This document shows positions 6,889 to 13,450 of a stretch of 17,904 bases of DNA, one piece after another. The first letter of the stretch is position 1, and every line of letters begins with the position of its first letter. The stretch covers positions 1 through 17,904 of the forward strand of contig CANEUK010000005.1 in assembly GCA_947441695.1 (NCBI GenBank), given 5' to 3'. This stretch comes from Rickettsiales bacterium. Its GTDB lineage: Bacteria > Pseudomonadota > Alphaproteobacteria > Rickettsiales > UBA1997. The position numbers and the translations under genes are program-made. The notes beneath the pieces were generated by a model. The model saw only the letters and a list, made by a program, of their open reading frames with translations. It was not told where the DNA came from and did not search any database.

Positions 6889-8211
6889 TTAATGTTGAAT
6901 TTGACTTTGAACGCCTTTGCCCAAAAGACGCAAAATGTAAAAAGTGGCGGCACCAAAAATTACCAAATAAACCGCCACAAAAGTGAATAGCGAAAACGCA
7001 ACTTGCGACGAAGACAAAACCGAAGCAGCTTCTTTGGTTCTAAGCAAACCATAAACCAAATAAGGTTGACGCCCAGTTTCGGTGACAAACCAACCCGCCA
7101 ACAAAGCAATAAAGCCGCTCGGAGCCATTATCATACACCAAATTTGAAACCATTTTGTTTGAAAAAGTTTTCCGCGAAAGTTCAAAAAAACCGCCAAAAA
7201 GCCCGTAGCGAGCATTAAAAACCCAATTCCAACCATAATTCGAAAGCCAAAAAAAACTGGCAAAATTGGCGGACGATCTTCTTTGGCAAAAGCTTTTAGC
7301 CCAACTATTTCGCCATCAAGTTTGTGAGTTAAAATTAAACTGGCGAGTTTGGGAATTTTTATAGCATATTTAGTGGTTTCGCTTTCAGAGTCAGGAATTC
7401 CAAACAAAGTTAGCGGCGCGCTTTTTTCAGTTTCCCAAATACCTTCCATCGCCGCAATTTTAGCGGGCTGATGATGTAAAGTATTAACACCGTGCATGTC
7501 GCCGATAAAAATTTGTAGCGGCATAAAAATTGCTACAAAAAACAACGCCATTTTAAACATTACGCGCGCGTGAGGTTCAGATTTTTTGCGCCACAATAAC
7601 CAAGCTGAAACGCCCGCAATCACAAATGAACAAGTCAAATAAGTTGCCAAAACCATGTGAATAAAGCGAAATGGAAAAGAAGGATTAAAAATAATTTGTA
7701 GCCAATTGGTTGGAAAAAAAACACCATCAATAATCTCAAAACCAGCGGGCGTATGCATCCAACTATTTGCGGCAATAATCCAAAAAGCCGAAATAAGCGT
7801 GCCAATTGCCACAATTAGCGTTGAAATAAAGTGCATTTTTGGCGAAACTTTTTTCCAGCCAAAAAGCATTATTCCCAAAAACGACGCCTCAAGAAAGAAC
7901 GCGGTAAGAACTTCAAAGCCCAAAAGCGGCCCCAAAACATTACCGATTTTATAAGAAAATCCTGACCAATTAGTGCCAATTTGATAAGACAAAACAATGC
8001 CCGAAACCACGCCCATGCCAAAAATGATAGCAAAGATTTTTACCCAAAATTTGTAAATTTCTTGATAAACTTGATTTTTTGTCTTCAAAAAAAGTGCTTC
8101 AACGCAAGCCAAATAGCCAGCCAAACCAATGGTGAAAGCCGGAAAAATAATGTGAAAACTAATTGTGAAAGCAAATTGAATGCGAGCAAGCAAGACGGGG
8201 TCGGCGAACAT
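6889..8211 (-). CDS. cydA: Cytochrome bd ubiquinol oxidase subunit I, short Q-loop type
   Basis: This is the heme-bearing quinol-oxidising subunit of cytochrome bd in the inner membrane. Heme ligands can be placed: His20 (FTISFHIIFPAFTIG), His185 (FRFIHMVLATY) and Met326 (FRIMVGIG). The oxygen-site and proton-path glutamates E100 and E108 lie in GFEVLTAFFLEASFLG. Lys251 and Glu256 of the quinol site are in QPAKIAAMEGIWE. At 440 residues it is about 80 shorter than E. coli CydA because the Q-loop after residue 256 is brief, as in the cyanide-insensitive CioA subgroup; the VYGLLRT following the GRQP motif also fits CioA. The usual GRQPW reads GRQPY (380-384). Transcription is divergent from the DUF2798 gene across about 160 bases. 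Confidence 0.96.
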   Translation of the reverse strand: MFADPVLLARIQFAFTISFHIIFPAFTIGLAGYLACVEALFLKTKNQVYQEIYKFWVKIFAIIFGMGVVSGIVLSYQIGTNWSGFSYKIGNVLGPLLGFEVLTAFFLEASFLGIMLFGWKKVSPKMHFISTLIVAIGTLISAFWIIAANSWMHTPAGFEIIDGVFFPTNWLQIIFNPSFPFRFIHMVLATYLTCSFVIAGVSAWLLWRKKSEPHARVMFKMALFFVAIFMPLQIFIGDMHGVNTLHHQPAKIAAMEGIWETEKSAPLTLFGIPDSESETTKYAIKIPKLASLILTHKLDGEIVGLKAFAKEDRPPILPVFFGFRIMVGIGFLMLATGFLAVFLNFRGKLFQTKWFQIWCMIMAPSGFIALLAGWFVTETGRQPYLVYGLLRTKEAASVLSSSQVAFSLFTFVAVYLVIFGAATFYILRLLGKGVQSQIQH

Positions 8212-8318
8212 ATTTTTTTAAAAAAAAGTTAAGGAATTTTTTAGCAAAAAACGACCTTCAGAAAAAACTTTTTTTAATGTAATGCAAGCAGAGATTTAGG
8301 TTTTTATGTGGGTTTTAA

Positions 8319-8324
8319 ATTATA
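8319..8324 (-). promoter_or_regulatory. Possible -10 box for cydAB
   Basis: A perfect TATAAT reads on the minus strand at 8324-8319, 108 bases before the cydA ATG, in the intergenic stretch shared with the divergent DUF2798 gene. The best upstream -35 candidate (TTGAGT) would be 19 bases away, which is long. I found no clear FNR-type palindrome (TTGAT-N4-ATCAA), so oxygen control is not visible. In this base composition a lone hexamer is weak evidence. Confidence 0.22.
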
Positions 8325-8369
8325 GAATTGTCAATAATTACAGACTCAAAAAAAACAGCTTTAAATTTT

Positions 8370-8588
8370 ATGAAACTAAAAACTCCACGCGTTCTTTTTC
8401 CTTTTTTTATGGCGTTAATTATGGCTTGCGTCATGTCTGGCGCAATGATTTTGATTAACCTTGGATTTGTAGAAAAATTTTTTCTTATTTGGATGAGATC
8501 TTTTTTTATGGCTTTTTTAGTAGCCTTTTCAACGGCATTTTTTGTAGCCCCGATGGTGCAAAAAATTGTTAAAAAAATTTGCGATTAA
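8370..8588 (+). CDS. DUF2798-family small membrane protein
   Basis: This is a 72-residue protein of two membrane helices. It begins MKLKTPRVLFPFFMALIMA, then runs through SGAMILINLGFVEKFFLIWMRSF to AFLVAFSTAFFVAPMVQK and a basic tail. The order PRVLFPFFMALIMAC, INLG, W-x-RSFF and FVAPMVQKIV is the DUF2798 pattern as I know it; function is unknown. I prefer the ATG at 8370. The reading frame is open from a TTG at 8328, but that would add 14 unlike residues and start right beside the -10-like sequence of the intergenic region. The gene stands alone on the plus strand, divergent from cydAB and convergent with valS, whose stop is 22 bases beyond its own. Confidence 0.8.
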   Translation: MKLKTPRVLFPFFMALIMACVMSGAMILINLGFVEKFFLIWMRSFFMAFLVAFSTAFFVAPMVQKIVKKICD

Positions 8589-8610
8589 GAGCTTGTTTTG
8601 GGCAATTTTT

Positions 8611-11600
8611 TTACAAAATTACTTCGGTCAAATTTTTTGCATCAGCAACCAATTCAATTTCTTTGGCGTTGCAAACATTCGCCAAATCTTCGACAAATTT
8701 TTCAATGCCCGCAACCCGCGCCACTTTTACTTTCTCGACCGTGGTTTTCATCGAAATATTTTTTTCTGACTTAAATTTTCGCACCTCAAAAATCACATCC
8801 AGCAAGGTTTTTCCTTCTTCGATTAATTCTTGATTAAAGAATTTTTTATCGACTTGCGGCCAATTTCCGCGCGCATTTATCGACTTAGTTTTAGCAAATT
8901 CTTCGACAAAAACTGTTGAATAAATTTCGTCGCAAATATGGGGAATGAAAGGCGCGAAAAGCTTTAGAAGTGTTTTTAAACATTCTTTTAAAGTTAAAAT
9001 TGCGCTTTGTTGTTTGAGTTCGATTTCGCTTTTTTGCTCATCATTTAATTCAACGCCAGCAAGCTTTTCGGCGGCAATTCCGTAAGAACGAACTTTGCAA
9101 ATTTCTAAATAATTATCGCAAAAATCACGCCAGAAAAATTCTTCAATTACTTCGCGCGCTTTGGCATATTCAAAGCTTTCAAATTCTTTCGTTGCGCGTT
9201 CCACAACTTGTTGCAAACGGGCGAGAATCCATAAATCCGAAGCTTCTGTTGCTTTTGCACCTGCTTGTAATTGTGAAAAATTCATCGAAGCAAATTTCGC
9301 GGCGTTAAAAAGTTTGGTGATTAATTTTTGACCAATTTTAAAAACTTCCTCTGCGTAAGCCGTGTCGGCGCCAAGATGCGAAGTTGAAGCCCAATAACGC
9401 ACAATGTCCGAGCCTTTTTCTTCAATCAAAGAAGTTGGCGTTACTACATTTCCTTTTGATTTACTCATTTTGGTTTTGTCCGCCGCCAAGCACCAGCCCG
9501 AAATCATCAGGTTTTTCCACGGCACCGAATTTTGGTGCAACGCCGATTTTACAATCGTGTAAAACGCCCAAGTACGAATAATTTCGTGCGCTTGCGGGCG
9601 CAAATCAGCGGGGAAAAGTTTTTCGTGACGCTGTTTGTCGAAAGAAATTTCGCTGGAAATTCCTTTGCTTGAAAGCTGCGGTGAAATTGAAGAAGTCGCC
9701 CAAGTGTCCATGATGTCGGTTTCGGCGATAACTTCTTCGCGGCTATATCCGCGCGGCAAATCAACATTTGGATCGCACGGAAGTTGATCAATTTCGGCAA
9801 CCAAAATTTTCCCTTCTTCGCCTGCTTTTTTTGAATGCCAAACTGGAAACGCCACGCCAAAAAAACGCTGGCGAGAAATGCACCAATCCCATTGCAAACC
9901 ATCAATCCATTGATCGATTCGCACTTTCATATATTCAGGAAACCAATTGCATTCATTGGCTTTGCTTTTCAGCAATTCTTTTTTATCGAGAATTTTGATA
10001 AACCATTGCGGCGCAACCAAAATTTCAATTGGCACGCCCGAACGCTCGGCGCATTTAACTGCGCGAGTAATTTTTTCTTGTTTTAACAAAACACTCGATG
10101 CTTCAACCTCCCCTTGCGGGCTGGCGTCTGCTTGCAGCGCAAATTTCAAATTACCCTCCCCTTGCGGGCTGGCGTCTGCTTGCAGCGCAAATTTCAAATT
10201 ACCCTCCCCTTGCGGGCTGGCGTCTGCTTGCAGCGCAAATTTCAAATTACCCTCCCCTTGCGGGAGGGTCGAAGCCGCTTGCGGCTTCAAGGCGGGGTCA
10301 AAATCTAAATGATAAAACACCAAATCTAAAACATCGTTAAGCCTTACAAAAACCTCATCATTCCAAAATCTCAAAACCCTAAAACCCGCCGCCTGCAAAA
10401 AATCAGTTCTTTTTTGATCATATTTAATCGCCTCTTCTTCGCCGTGCTGCGATCCATCTAACTCGATGATTAGTTTTCTTTCCAAACAAACGAAATCAAC
10501 AATGTAATTTTCAATTGGTTGCTGTCTTCTGAACTTATAGCCGCCAAGCTGTTTATTTTGTAGATAGTGCCACAAAAGCCCTTCGGCGTTGGTTTGGTTT
10601 GCTCTTAACTCTTTGGCTTTGGTGAGAATTTCTGCGGAATAAAATTTTTGGGCTTTTTTGGTGTTTTGACCCCGCCTTGAAGACGCAAGCGTCTTCGACC
10701 CTCCCTCAAGGGGAGGGTGATTAGACCGAGTGTTTTTTAAGGCTTCGATGATTGCTTCTTTGGCTTGTTTGATGGTTTTGCCAGCTGCTAAATTTATGTA
10801 ATTTTCAGAGAATATTTTGAGGTTAATGCAATTATTTTTTTTAAAATATCCTCTAGGCGTACAAGTAATTGTTGTTGTGTTTGAATCAGTATATTTAAAG
10901 GAATAATCGCTAATTTCCCCTCTGAAAGTGCTAAAATGAATATCACACATCTTGCCATCGGGTTTTATCATAACCCGCAAAGGCAACTTGTATTTCCTAC
11001 GCCACTTAATATCCGTTTCATCGCCGAAAGTGCAGCACATCACCGCGCCGGTGCCTTTGTCGATTTGAACATCTGAATCAGCGATAATTTGAACTTTAAC
11101 GCCAAAAAGTGGCGTGATGGCGTGGCGTCCGTGGAATTTTTTGTAGCGTTCGTCTTCTGGGTGAACCATAACGGCGACGCAAGCGGGCAAAAGCTCGGGA
11201 CGCGTTGTCATGATGATTATTTTCTCGTTTGATCCTTCAACTTCAAACTCAATATAATTCATCAAGCCTTCAACTTCTTTGTCGATTAAATCAGCTTGCG
11301 CCAAAGCGGTGCGGTCAGAAATATCCCAAAAAACTGGTTCAAATTTTTTTTCAACCAAGCCTTTGCGATATAAATCAACAAAACTGGCTTGCGAAATTTT
11401 TTGTGACTGCGGTGAAATTGTTTGATATTTTTGCGCCCAATCAACCGAAAGCGCGATGGAATTAAATAAAATTTCAAATTCTTTTTCTGACATCTCGACA
11501 ACTTCGCGGCATTTTTTTACGAAAGATCCGTGGCCATTTTCGGCCTCAAAAACGCCCGCTTTTTTATCAATTATTTTTTCAACTAAACGCTCGGTTGGAA

Positions 11601-11865
11601 GTCCGTTATCGTCAAATCCCATCGGGTAAAAAACATCTTTTCCCGACATTCTCATGAAACGCGCCACGAAATCGGCTTGGGTGTAAGAAAAAACATGTCC
11701 CATGTGCAAAACGCCTGAAACCGTTGGCGGCGGCGTGTCGATAACGAAAGTTTGCGCTTTTGGTAAATCGTTTTTGAAAGCGAAAATTTCCGCGTTTTTC
11801 CAATGGTTTTGCCAGAATTTTTCGCGGGTTTTAGCGTCGTAGCGGTCGGGAAGTTTTTTTGTCAT
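8611..11865 (-). CDS. valS: Valyl-tRNA synthetase, archaeal type, with in-frame DUF559 insertion
   Basis: This class I synthetase charges tRNA(Val) in the cytoplasm. The HIGH motif is HMGH at residues 54-57, GFDDNGLPTERLVEK is at 83-97, the editing-domain segments TTRPELLPACVAV (220-232) and GTGAVMCCTFGDETD (271-285) are present, WDWCISRQRFFG is at 659-670, and KMSKS is at 799-803. The C-terminal anticodon-binding half ends in a KFKSEKNIS segment. DDNGLPTE marks the archaeal-type ValRS known from Rickettsia, where E. coli has GTDHAGIATQ. Its 1084 residues exceed the roughly 810 of rickettsial ValRS by two insertions: about 307-355 (unknown) and about 380-590 (DUF559 domain plus repeats). All catalytic motifs survive and the frame is unbroken, so the enzyme is probably functional. 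The next genes are bamB upstream and a convergent DUF2798 gene. Confidence 0.96.
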   Translation of the reverse strand: MTKKLPDRYDAKTREKFWQNHWKNAEIFAFKNDLPKAQTFVIDTPPPTVSGVLHMGHVFSYTQADFVARFMRMSGKDVFYPMGFDDNGLPTERLVEKIIDKKAGVFEAENGHGSFVKKCREVVEMSEKEFEILFNSIALSVDWAQKYQTISPQSQKISQASFVDLYRKGLVEKKFEPVFWDISDRTALAQADLIDKEVEGLMNYIEFEVEGSNEKIIIMTTRPELLPACVAVMVHPEDERYKKFHGRHAITPLFGVKVQIIADSDVQIDKGTGAVMCCTFGDETDIKWRRKYKLPLRVMIKPDGKMCDIHFSTFRGEISDYSFKYTDSNTTTITCTPRGYFKKNNCINLKIFSENYINLAAGKTIKQAKEAIIEALKNTRSNHPPLEGGSKTLASSRRGQNTKKAQKFYSAEILTKAKELRANQTNAEGLLWHYLQNKQLGGYKFRRQQPIENYIVDFVCLERKLIIELDGSQHGEEEAIKYDQKRTDFLQAAGFRVLRFWNDEVFVRLNDVLDLVFYHLDFDPALKPQAASTLPQGEGNLKFALQADASPQGEGNLKFALQADASPQGEGNLKFALQADASPQGEVEASSVLLKQEKITRAVKCAERSGVPIEILVAPQWFIKILDKKELLKSKANECNWFPEYMKVRIDQWIDGLQWDWCISRQRFFGVAFPVWHSKKAGEEGKILVAEIDQLPCDPNVDLPRGYSREEVIAETDIMDTWATSSISPQLSSKGISSEISFDKQRHEKLFPADLRPQAHEIIRTWAFYTIVKSALHQNSVPWKNLMISGWCLAADKTKMSKSKGNVVTPTSLIEEKGSDIVRYWASTSHLGADTAYAEEVFKIGQKLITKLFNAAKFASMNFSQLQAGAKATEASDLWILARLQQVVERATKEFESFEYAKAREVIEEFFWRDFCDNYLEICKVRSYGIAAEKLAGVELNDEQKSEIELKQQSAILTLKECLKTLLKLFAPFIPHICDEIYSTVFVEEFAKTKSINARGNWPQVDKKFFNQELIEEGKTLLDVIFEVRKFKSEKNISMKTTVEKVKVARVAGIEKFVEDLANVCNAKEIELVADAKNLTEVIL
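10107..10265. repeat. Three exact 48-bp tandem repeats plus partial copy, in frame in valS
   Basis: Copies lie at 10107-10154, 10155-10202 and 10203-10250 and are identical by eye; a partial copy (CCTCCCCTTGCGGG) begins at 10251 and is the edge of the left inverted repeat. A 48-base unit is 16 codons, so valS residues 539-586 are three times GNLKFALQADASPQGE. Each unit holds a damaged hairpin around CTGC-TT-GCAG, like the palindromes of the inverted repeats, so the units look like a duplicated, diverged end of the element. There are no variable spacers, so this is not a CRISPR. The copy number could differ between strains. Confidence 0.92.
10249..10303 (+). repeat. Left 55-bp inverted repeat of the DUF559 element
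   Basis: This is the reverse complement of 10664-10718 with 3 mismatches in 55. It folds into two hairpins: ACCCTCCC/GGGAGGGT around a 5-base loop (10249-10269) and GAAGCCGC/GCGGCTTC around TT (10271-10288). Compared with the right copy, the second stem carries a paired C-G for A-T exchange, so base pairing is kept. It is translated as valS residues about 521-538, PALKPQAASTLPQGE in its core. Confidence 0.93.
10664..10718 (-). repeat. Right 55-bp inverted repeat of the DUF559 element
   Basis: This is the partner of 10249-10303. It contains GAAGACGC/GCGTCTTC around AA (10679-10696) and ACCCTCCC/GGGAGGGT around TCAAG (10698-10718). It is translated as valS residues about 383-400, with the PPLEGGSK-x-LASSRRGQ type of peptide that I associate with sequence flanking DUF559 genes in other alphaproteobacteria (from memory, not checked). 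Pairing of this copy with the left one in the mRNA could loop out the whole nuclease segment. Confidence 0.93.
10801..10947 (-). other. Probable second, AT-rich in-frame insertion in valS
   Basis: Residues about 307-355 of valS (from CDIHFSTFRGEISDYSF to LKIFSEN) have no counterpart that I can recall in rickettsial ValRS, where the strand after the ...LPL-x6-G segment runs within a few residues into the helix matching INLAAGKTIKQAKEAIIEAL. The stretch uses AGA for its arginines and is poorer in the GCG/CGC codons of the surrounding gene. I see no clear inverted repeat at its ends and no known domain. Together the two insertions account for the excess length of this protein. It could instead be a lineage-specific loop. 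Confidence 0.45.
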
Positions 11866-11988
11866 TTTTTAAAAATTTTTGAAGAAAAACAATGCAGCTT
11901 TTGAAAATGTCTTAAAAAAAAACCAGCCTTAAATCTTAAAAAAAACTAGAATTTTTTAAGAAATTTTTATCGCAAAAAAGACGGTTTT

Positions 11989-13332
11989 TTATTCTATTTC
12001 AACCAATTCAGCGAAAAATTTGCCTAAAATGTAAAAATAAATTTTTCCGCCAACAATAACTGGCAAATGAGAAATTTTTTTGCCGATTTCGAAAGTTTTT
12101 TCTAATTCGCCATTAATTGGCGAAACAATCAACAATTCGCCATCAAGCCTAGAAATCAAAAGCTTGTCGCCCGCCATTACAACGCCAGAATAAATAAATT
12201 TAGTTTGTGGTTTTTTGGGATTTTTTAAATTTGGCAGCTGTGAAATCCATTTGATGCCGCCAGTTTTTTTGTGAATTGCCACCAGTTTATTGTCGTTATT
12301 AATTACAAATAAAAAGTCGCCAGCCAGCCAAAAATCGGTGATTCCAGCAATTTCTTTTTTCCATAAATAATTTCCGTTATCCGCGTTAATTGCCATCATC
12401 AAACCGCCATTTCCAATTGAATAAATCACGCCATCTTTTGCAACTGGCGTGGCGTCGATGTCGTTTAAATAAAAATCAGAAGTTGTAGCCCTGCTTAAGT
12501 TTAGATTGTTTGACCACAAGGATTCGCCCGTTTTTTTATCAACGGCGTAAATTTCGCCCGATGAATAACCAGCAACAATTAAATCTCGATAAATCACCAA
12601 ATCGGCCGCGCCAAAAATTGCAGTTGGGCGCAAAATGCCCGATTGTAGCCATTGCAACTCGCCATCTTTTTGATTTAGCGCGTAAAGCTTGTTGTCGTTA
12701 GTTGAAAGATAGACAAAATTTTCGTCACAAATTGGCGTTGAAACTGGAATTGAAGAAATTTCTTTTGACCACAAAATTTTGCCGTCTTTTTCGTCGATTG
12801 CCGCAATTTTATTAATTCCAGCAATGGCAAAAATTTTGCCACCGCCATAACCAATTTTTGGCGTTTGATAGTTTTTCAAAAAATTACGCGGAAAAACTCT
12901 TTTTGACCAAATTTTTTTATCATGTTTTAAGTCAAATTTGGTAAGCGTTCCAGCGGTATCAAGGATGAAAATTTTGTTATTTTTGATAATTGGCGAAAAA
13001 ACAAAACGATCCGAAAAATTGCCACTATAAAAAGACCAAAATGACGAAGATTTTTTTAGAGCAATTTTTTGCGAGAAAAACAGCGATTTTTTTTGATTAA
13101 AATTTTTAGCAAAATTTTCAATTTTGGTGTTTTGTCCGCTTAAAGATCCGCTCCAAAAGTTGTTTTTTTGTTGAGCTGGAATTGCGATAGAAGTTTTTTG
13201 CAAAGAATTGTCGAGCTTGATTTTATCGACCATTTCAAAAGCCAAAACAGCTTTTGCTTTGTCATATTCAACATCTTTTTTGCAAGAATTTAGAAAAAAT
13301 ATAACCAAGCAAAATAGCGTAAAATTTTTCAT
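11989..13332 (-). CDS. bamB: BamB-like outer-membrane assembly lipoprotein (PQQ-type beta-propeller)
   Basis: The 447 residues start with a lipoprotein signal: Lys2, a hydrophobic stretch and FFLNSC with the lipidated Cys17. After a low-complexity linker come at least seven blade-like repeats of the form aspartate/asparagine-K-x-L-Y-A-L-x2-x-D-G-x2-x-W. Examples are NKIAAIDEKDGKILWSKE, NKLYALNQKDGELQWLQ, GEIYAVDKKTGESLWSNN, LMMAINADNGNYLWKKE and NKLVAIHKKTGGIKWIS. This is the architecture of BamB, the accessory lipoprotein of the outer-membrane beta-barrel assembly machine. A DUF2659 protein lies upstream, mirroring the yfgM-bamB pair of other proteobacteria. The GTPase gene der, usually next after bamB, is replaced here by valS. 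BamB is the best call; a generic PQQ-repeat lipoprotein is the alternative. Confidence 0.83.
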   Translation of the reverse strand: MKNFTLFCLVIFFLNSCKKDVEYDKAKAVLAFEMVDKIKLDNSLQKTSIAIPAQQKNNFWSGSLSGQNTKIENFAKNFNQKKSLFFSQKIALKKSSSFWSFYSGNFSDRFVFSPIIKNNKIFILDTAGTLTKFDLKHDKKIWSKRVFPRNFLKNYQTPKIGYGGGKIFAIAGINKIAAIDEKDGKILWSKEISSIPVSTPICDENFVYLSTNDNKLYALNQKDGELQWLQSGILRPTAIFGAADLVIYRDLIVAGYSSGEIYAVDKKTGESLWSNNLNLSRATTSDFYLNDIDATPVAKDGVIYSIGNGGLMMAINADNGNYLWKKEIAGITDFWLAGDFLFVINNDNKLVAIHKKTGGIKWISQLPNLKNPKKPQTKFIYSGVVMAGDKLLISRLDGELLIVSPINGELEKTFEIGKKISHLPVIVGGKIYFYILGKFFAELVEIE

Positions 13333-13344
13333 TTTATTTTAGTT

Positions 13345-13420
13345 AAATTCGACTTATGTCGAATTTAGGTTGATTTTGAATTGATGCGCGCGAAGTAAAT
13401 TCGTGCATTGCGCAATAGTA
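13345..13420. repeat. Dispersed palindromic element, copy B (upstream of bamB)
   Basis: This is the second copy of the element at 5729-5806. It opens with a 9-base perfect stem AAATTCGAC/GTCGAATTT around TTAT (13345-13366); relative to copy A both arms have changed together, so pairing is preserved. The shared core ATTTTGAATTG follows, then a GC-rich inverted segment about CGAAGTAAATTCG and GCAATA near the end. It fills most of the 118 bases between the DUF2659 stop and the bamB start, 12 bases from the bamB ATG, so it is likely in the bamB leader if the two genes are co-transcribed. Confidence 0.72.
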
Positions 13421-13450
13421 TTTTGTTTGGGTAAAAATTGACTTCTTCAA

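Larger units (their letters stand above)
10088..10736 (-). mobile_element. Palindrome-flanked DUF559 nuclease element inside valS
   Basis: Codons about 380-590 of valS encode an extra block. The middle part (valS residues about 405-520, 10306-10653) is a complete DUF559 domain: LRANQTNAEGLLWHYL, GGYKFRRQQPI, YIVDFVCLERKLIIELDG-x2-H, and FRVLRFWNDEV, with probable metal residues Asp457, Glu468 and Asp470 of a Vsr-like PD-(D/E)XK fold. It is bounded by 55-base inverted repeats and, outside these, by a perfect 10-base inverted repeat AAAACACTCG (10088-10097) / CGAGTGTTTT (10727-10736). Each 10-mer is 8 bases from the 55-mer sequence once the left tandem copies are collapsed. The block contains no stop and no Met codon in frame. 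No intein splice residues are seen. Mobility is inferred from the architecture. Confidence 0.8.

Noticed and set aside
8328..8369. TTG start for the DUF2798 protein
   Set aside because: The frame is open, but the 14 extra residues are not family-like, no ribosome-binding site supports them, and an ATG at 8370 gives the usual length.
10107..10265. CRISPR array
   Set aside because: The units are contiguous identical 48-base tandem copies without variable spacers, and there are no cas genes.
9947..10340. Plus-strand reading frames across the repeat block
   Set aside because: They exist because the GC-rich tandem repeat is open in several frames. Their translations are only repeat peptides and antisense of valS.
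10088..10736. Intein or intron interrupting valS
   Set aside because: The insert lacks the Cys/Ser N-terminal block and the His-Asn/Cys C-terminal block of inteins. No group I or II intron core was recognised, and the frame is open throughout.
11866..11988. Rho-independent terminator after bamB
   Set aside because: T and A runs are frequent, but no stem with GC pairs directly precedes a T run in the bamB direction.
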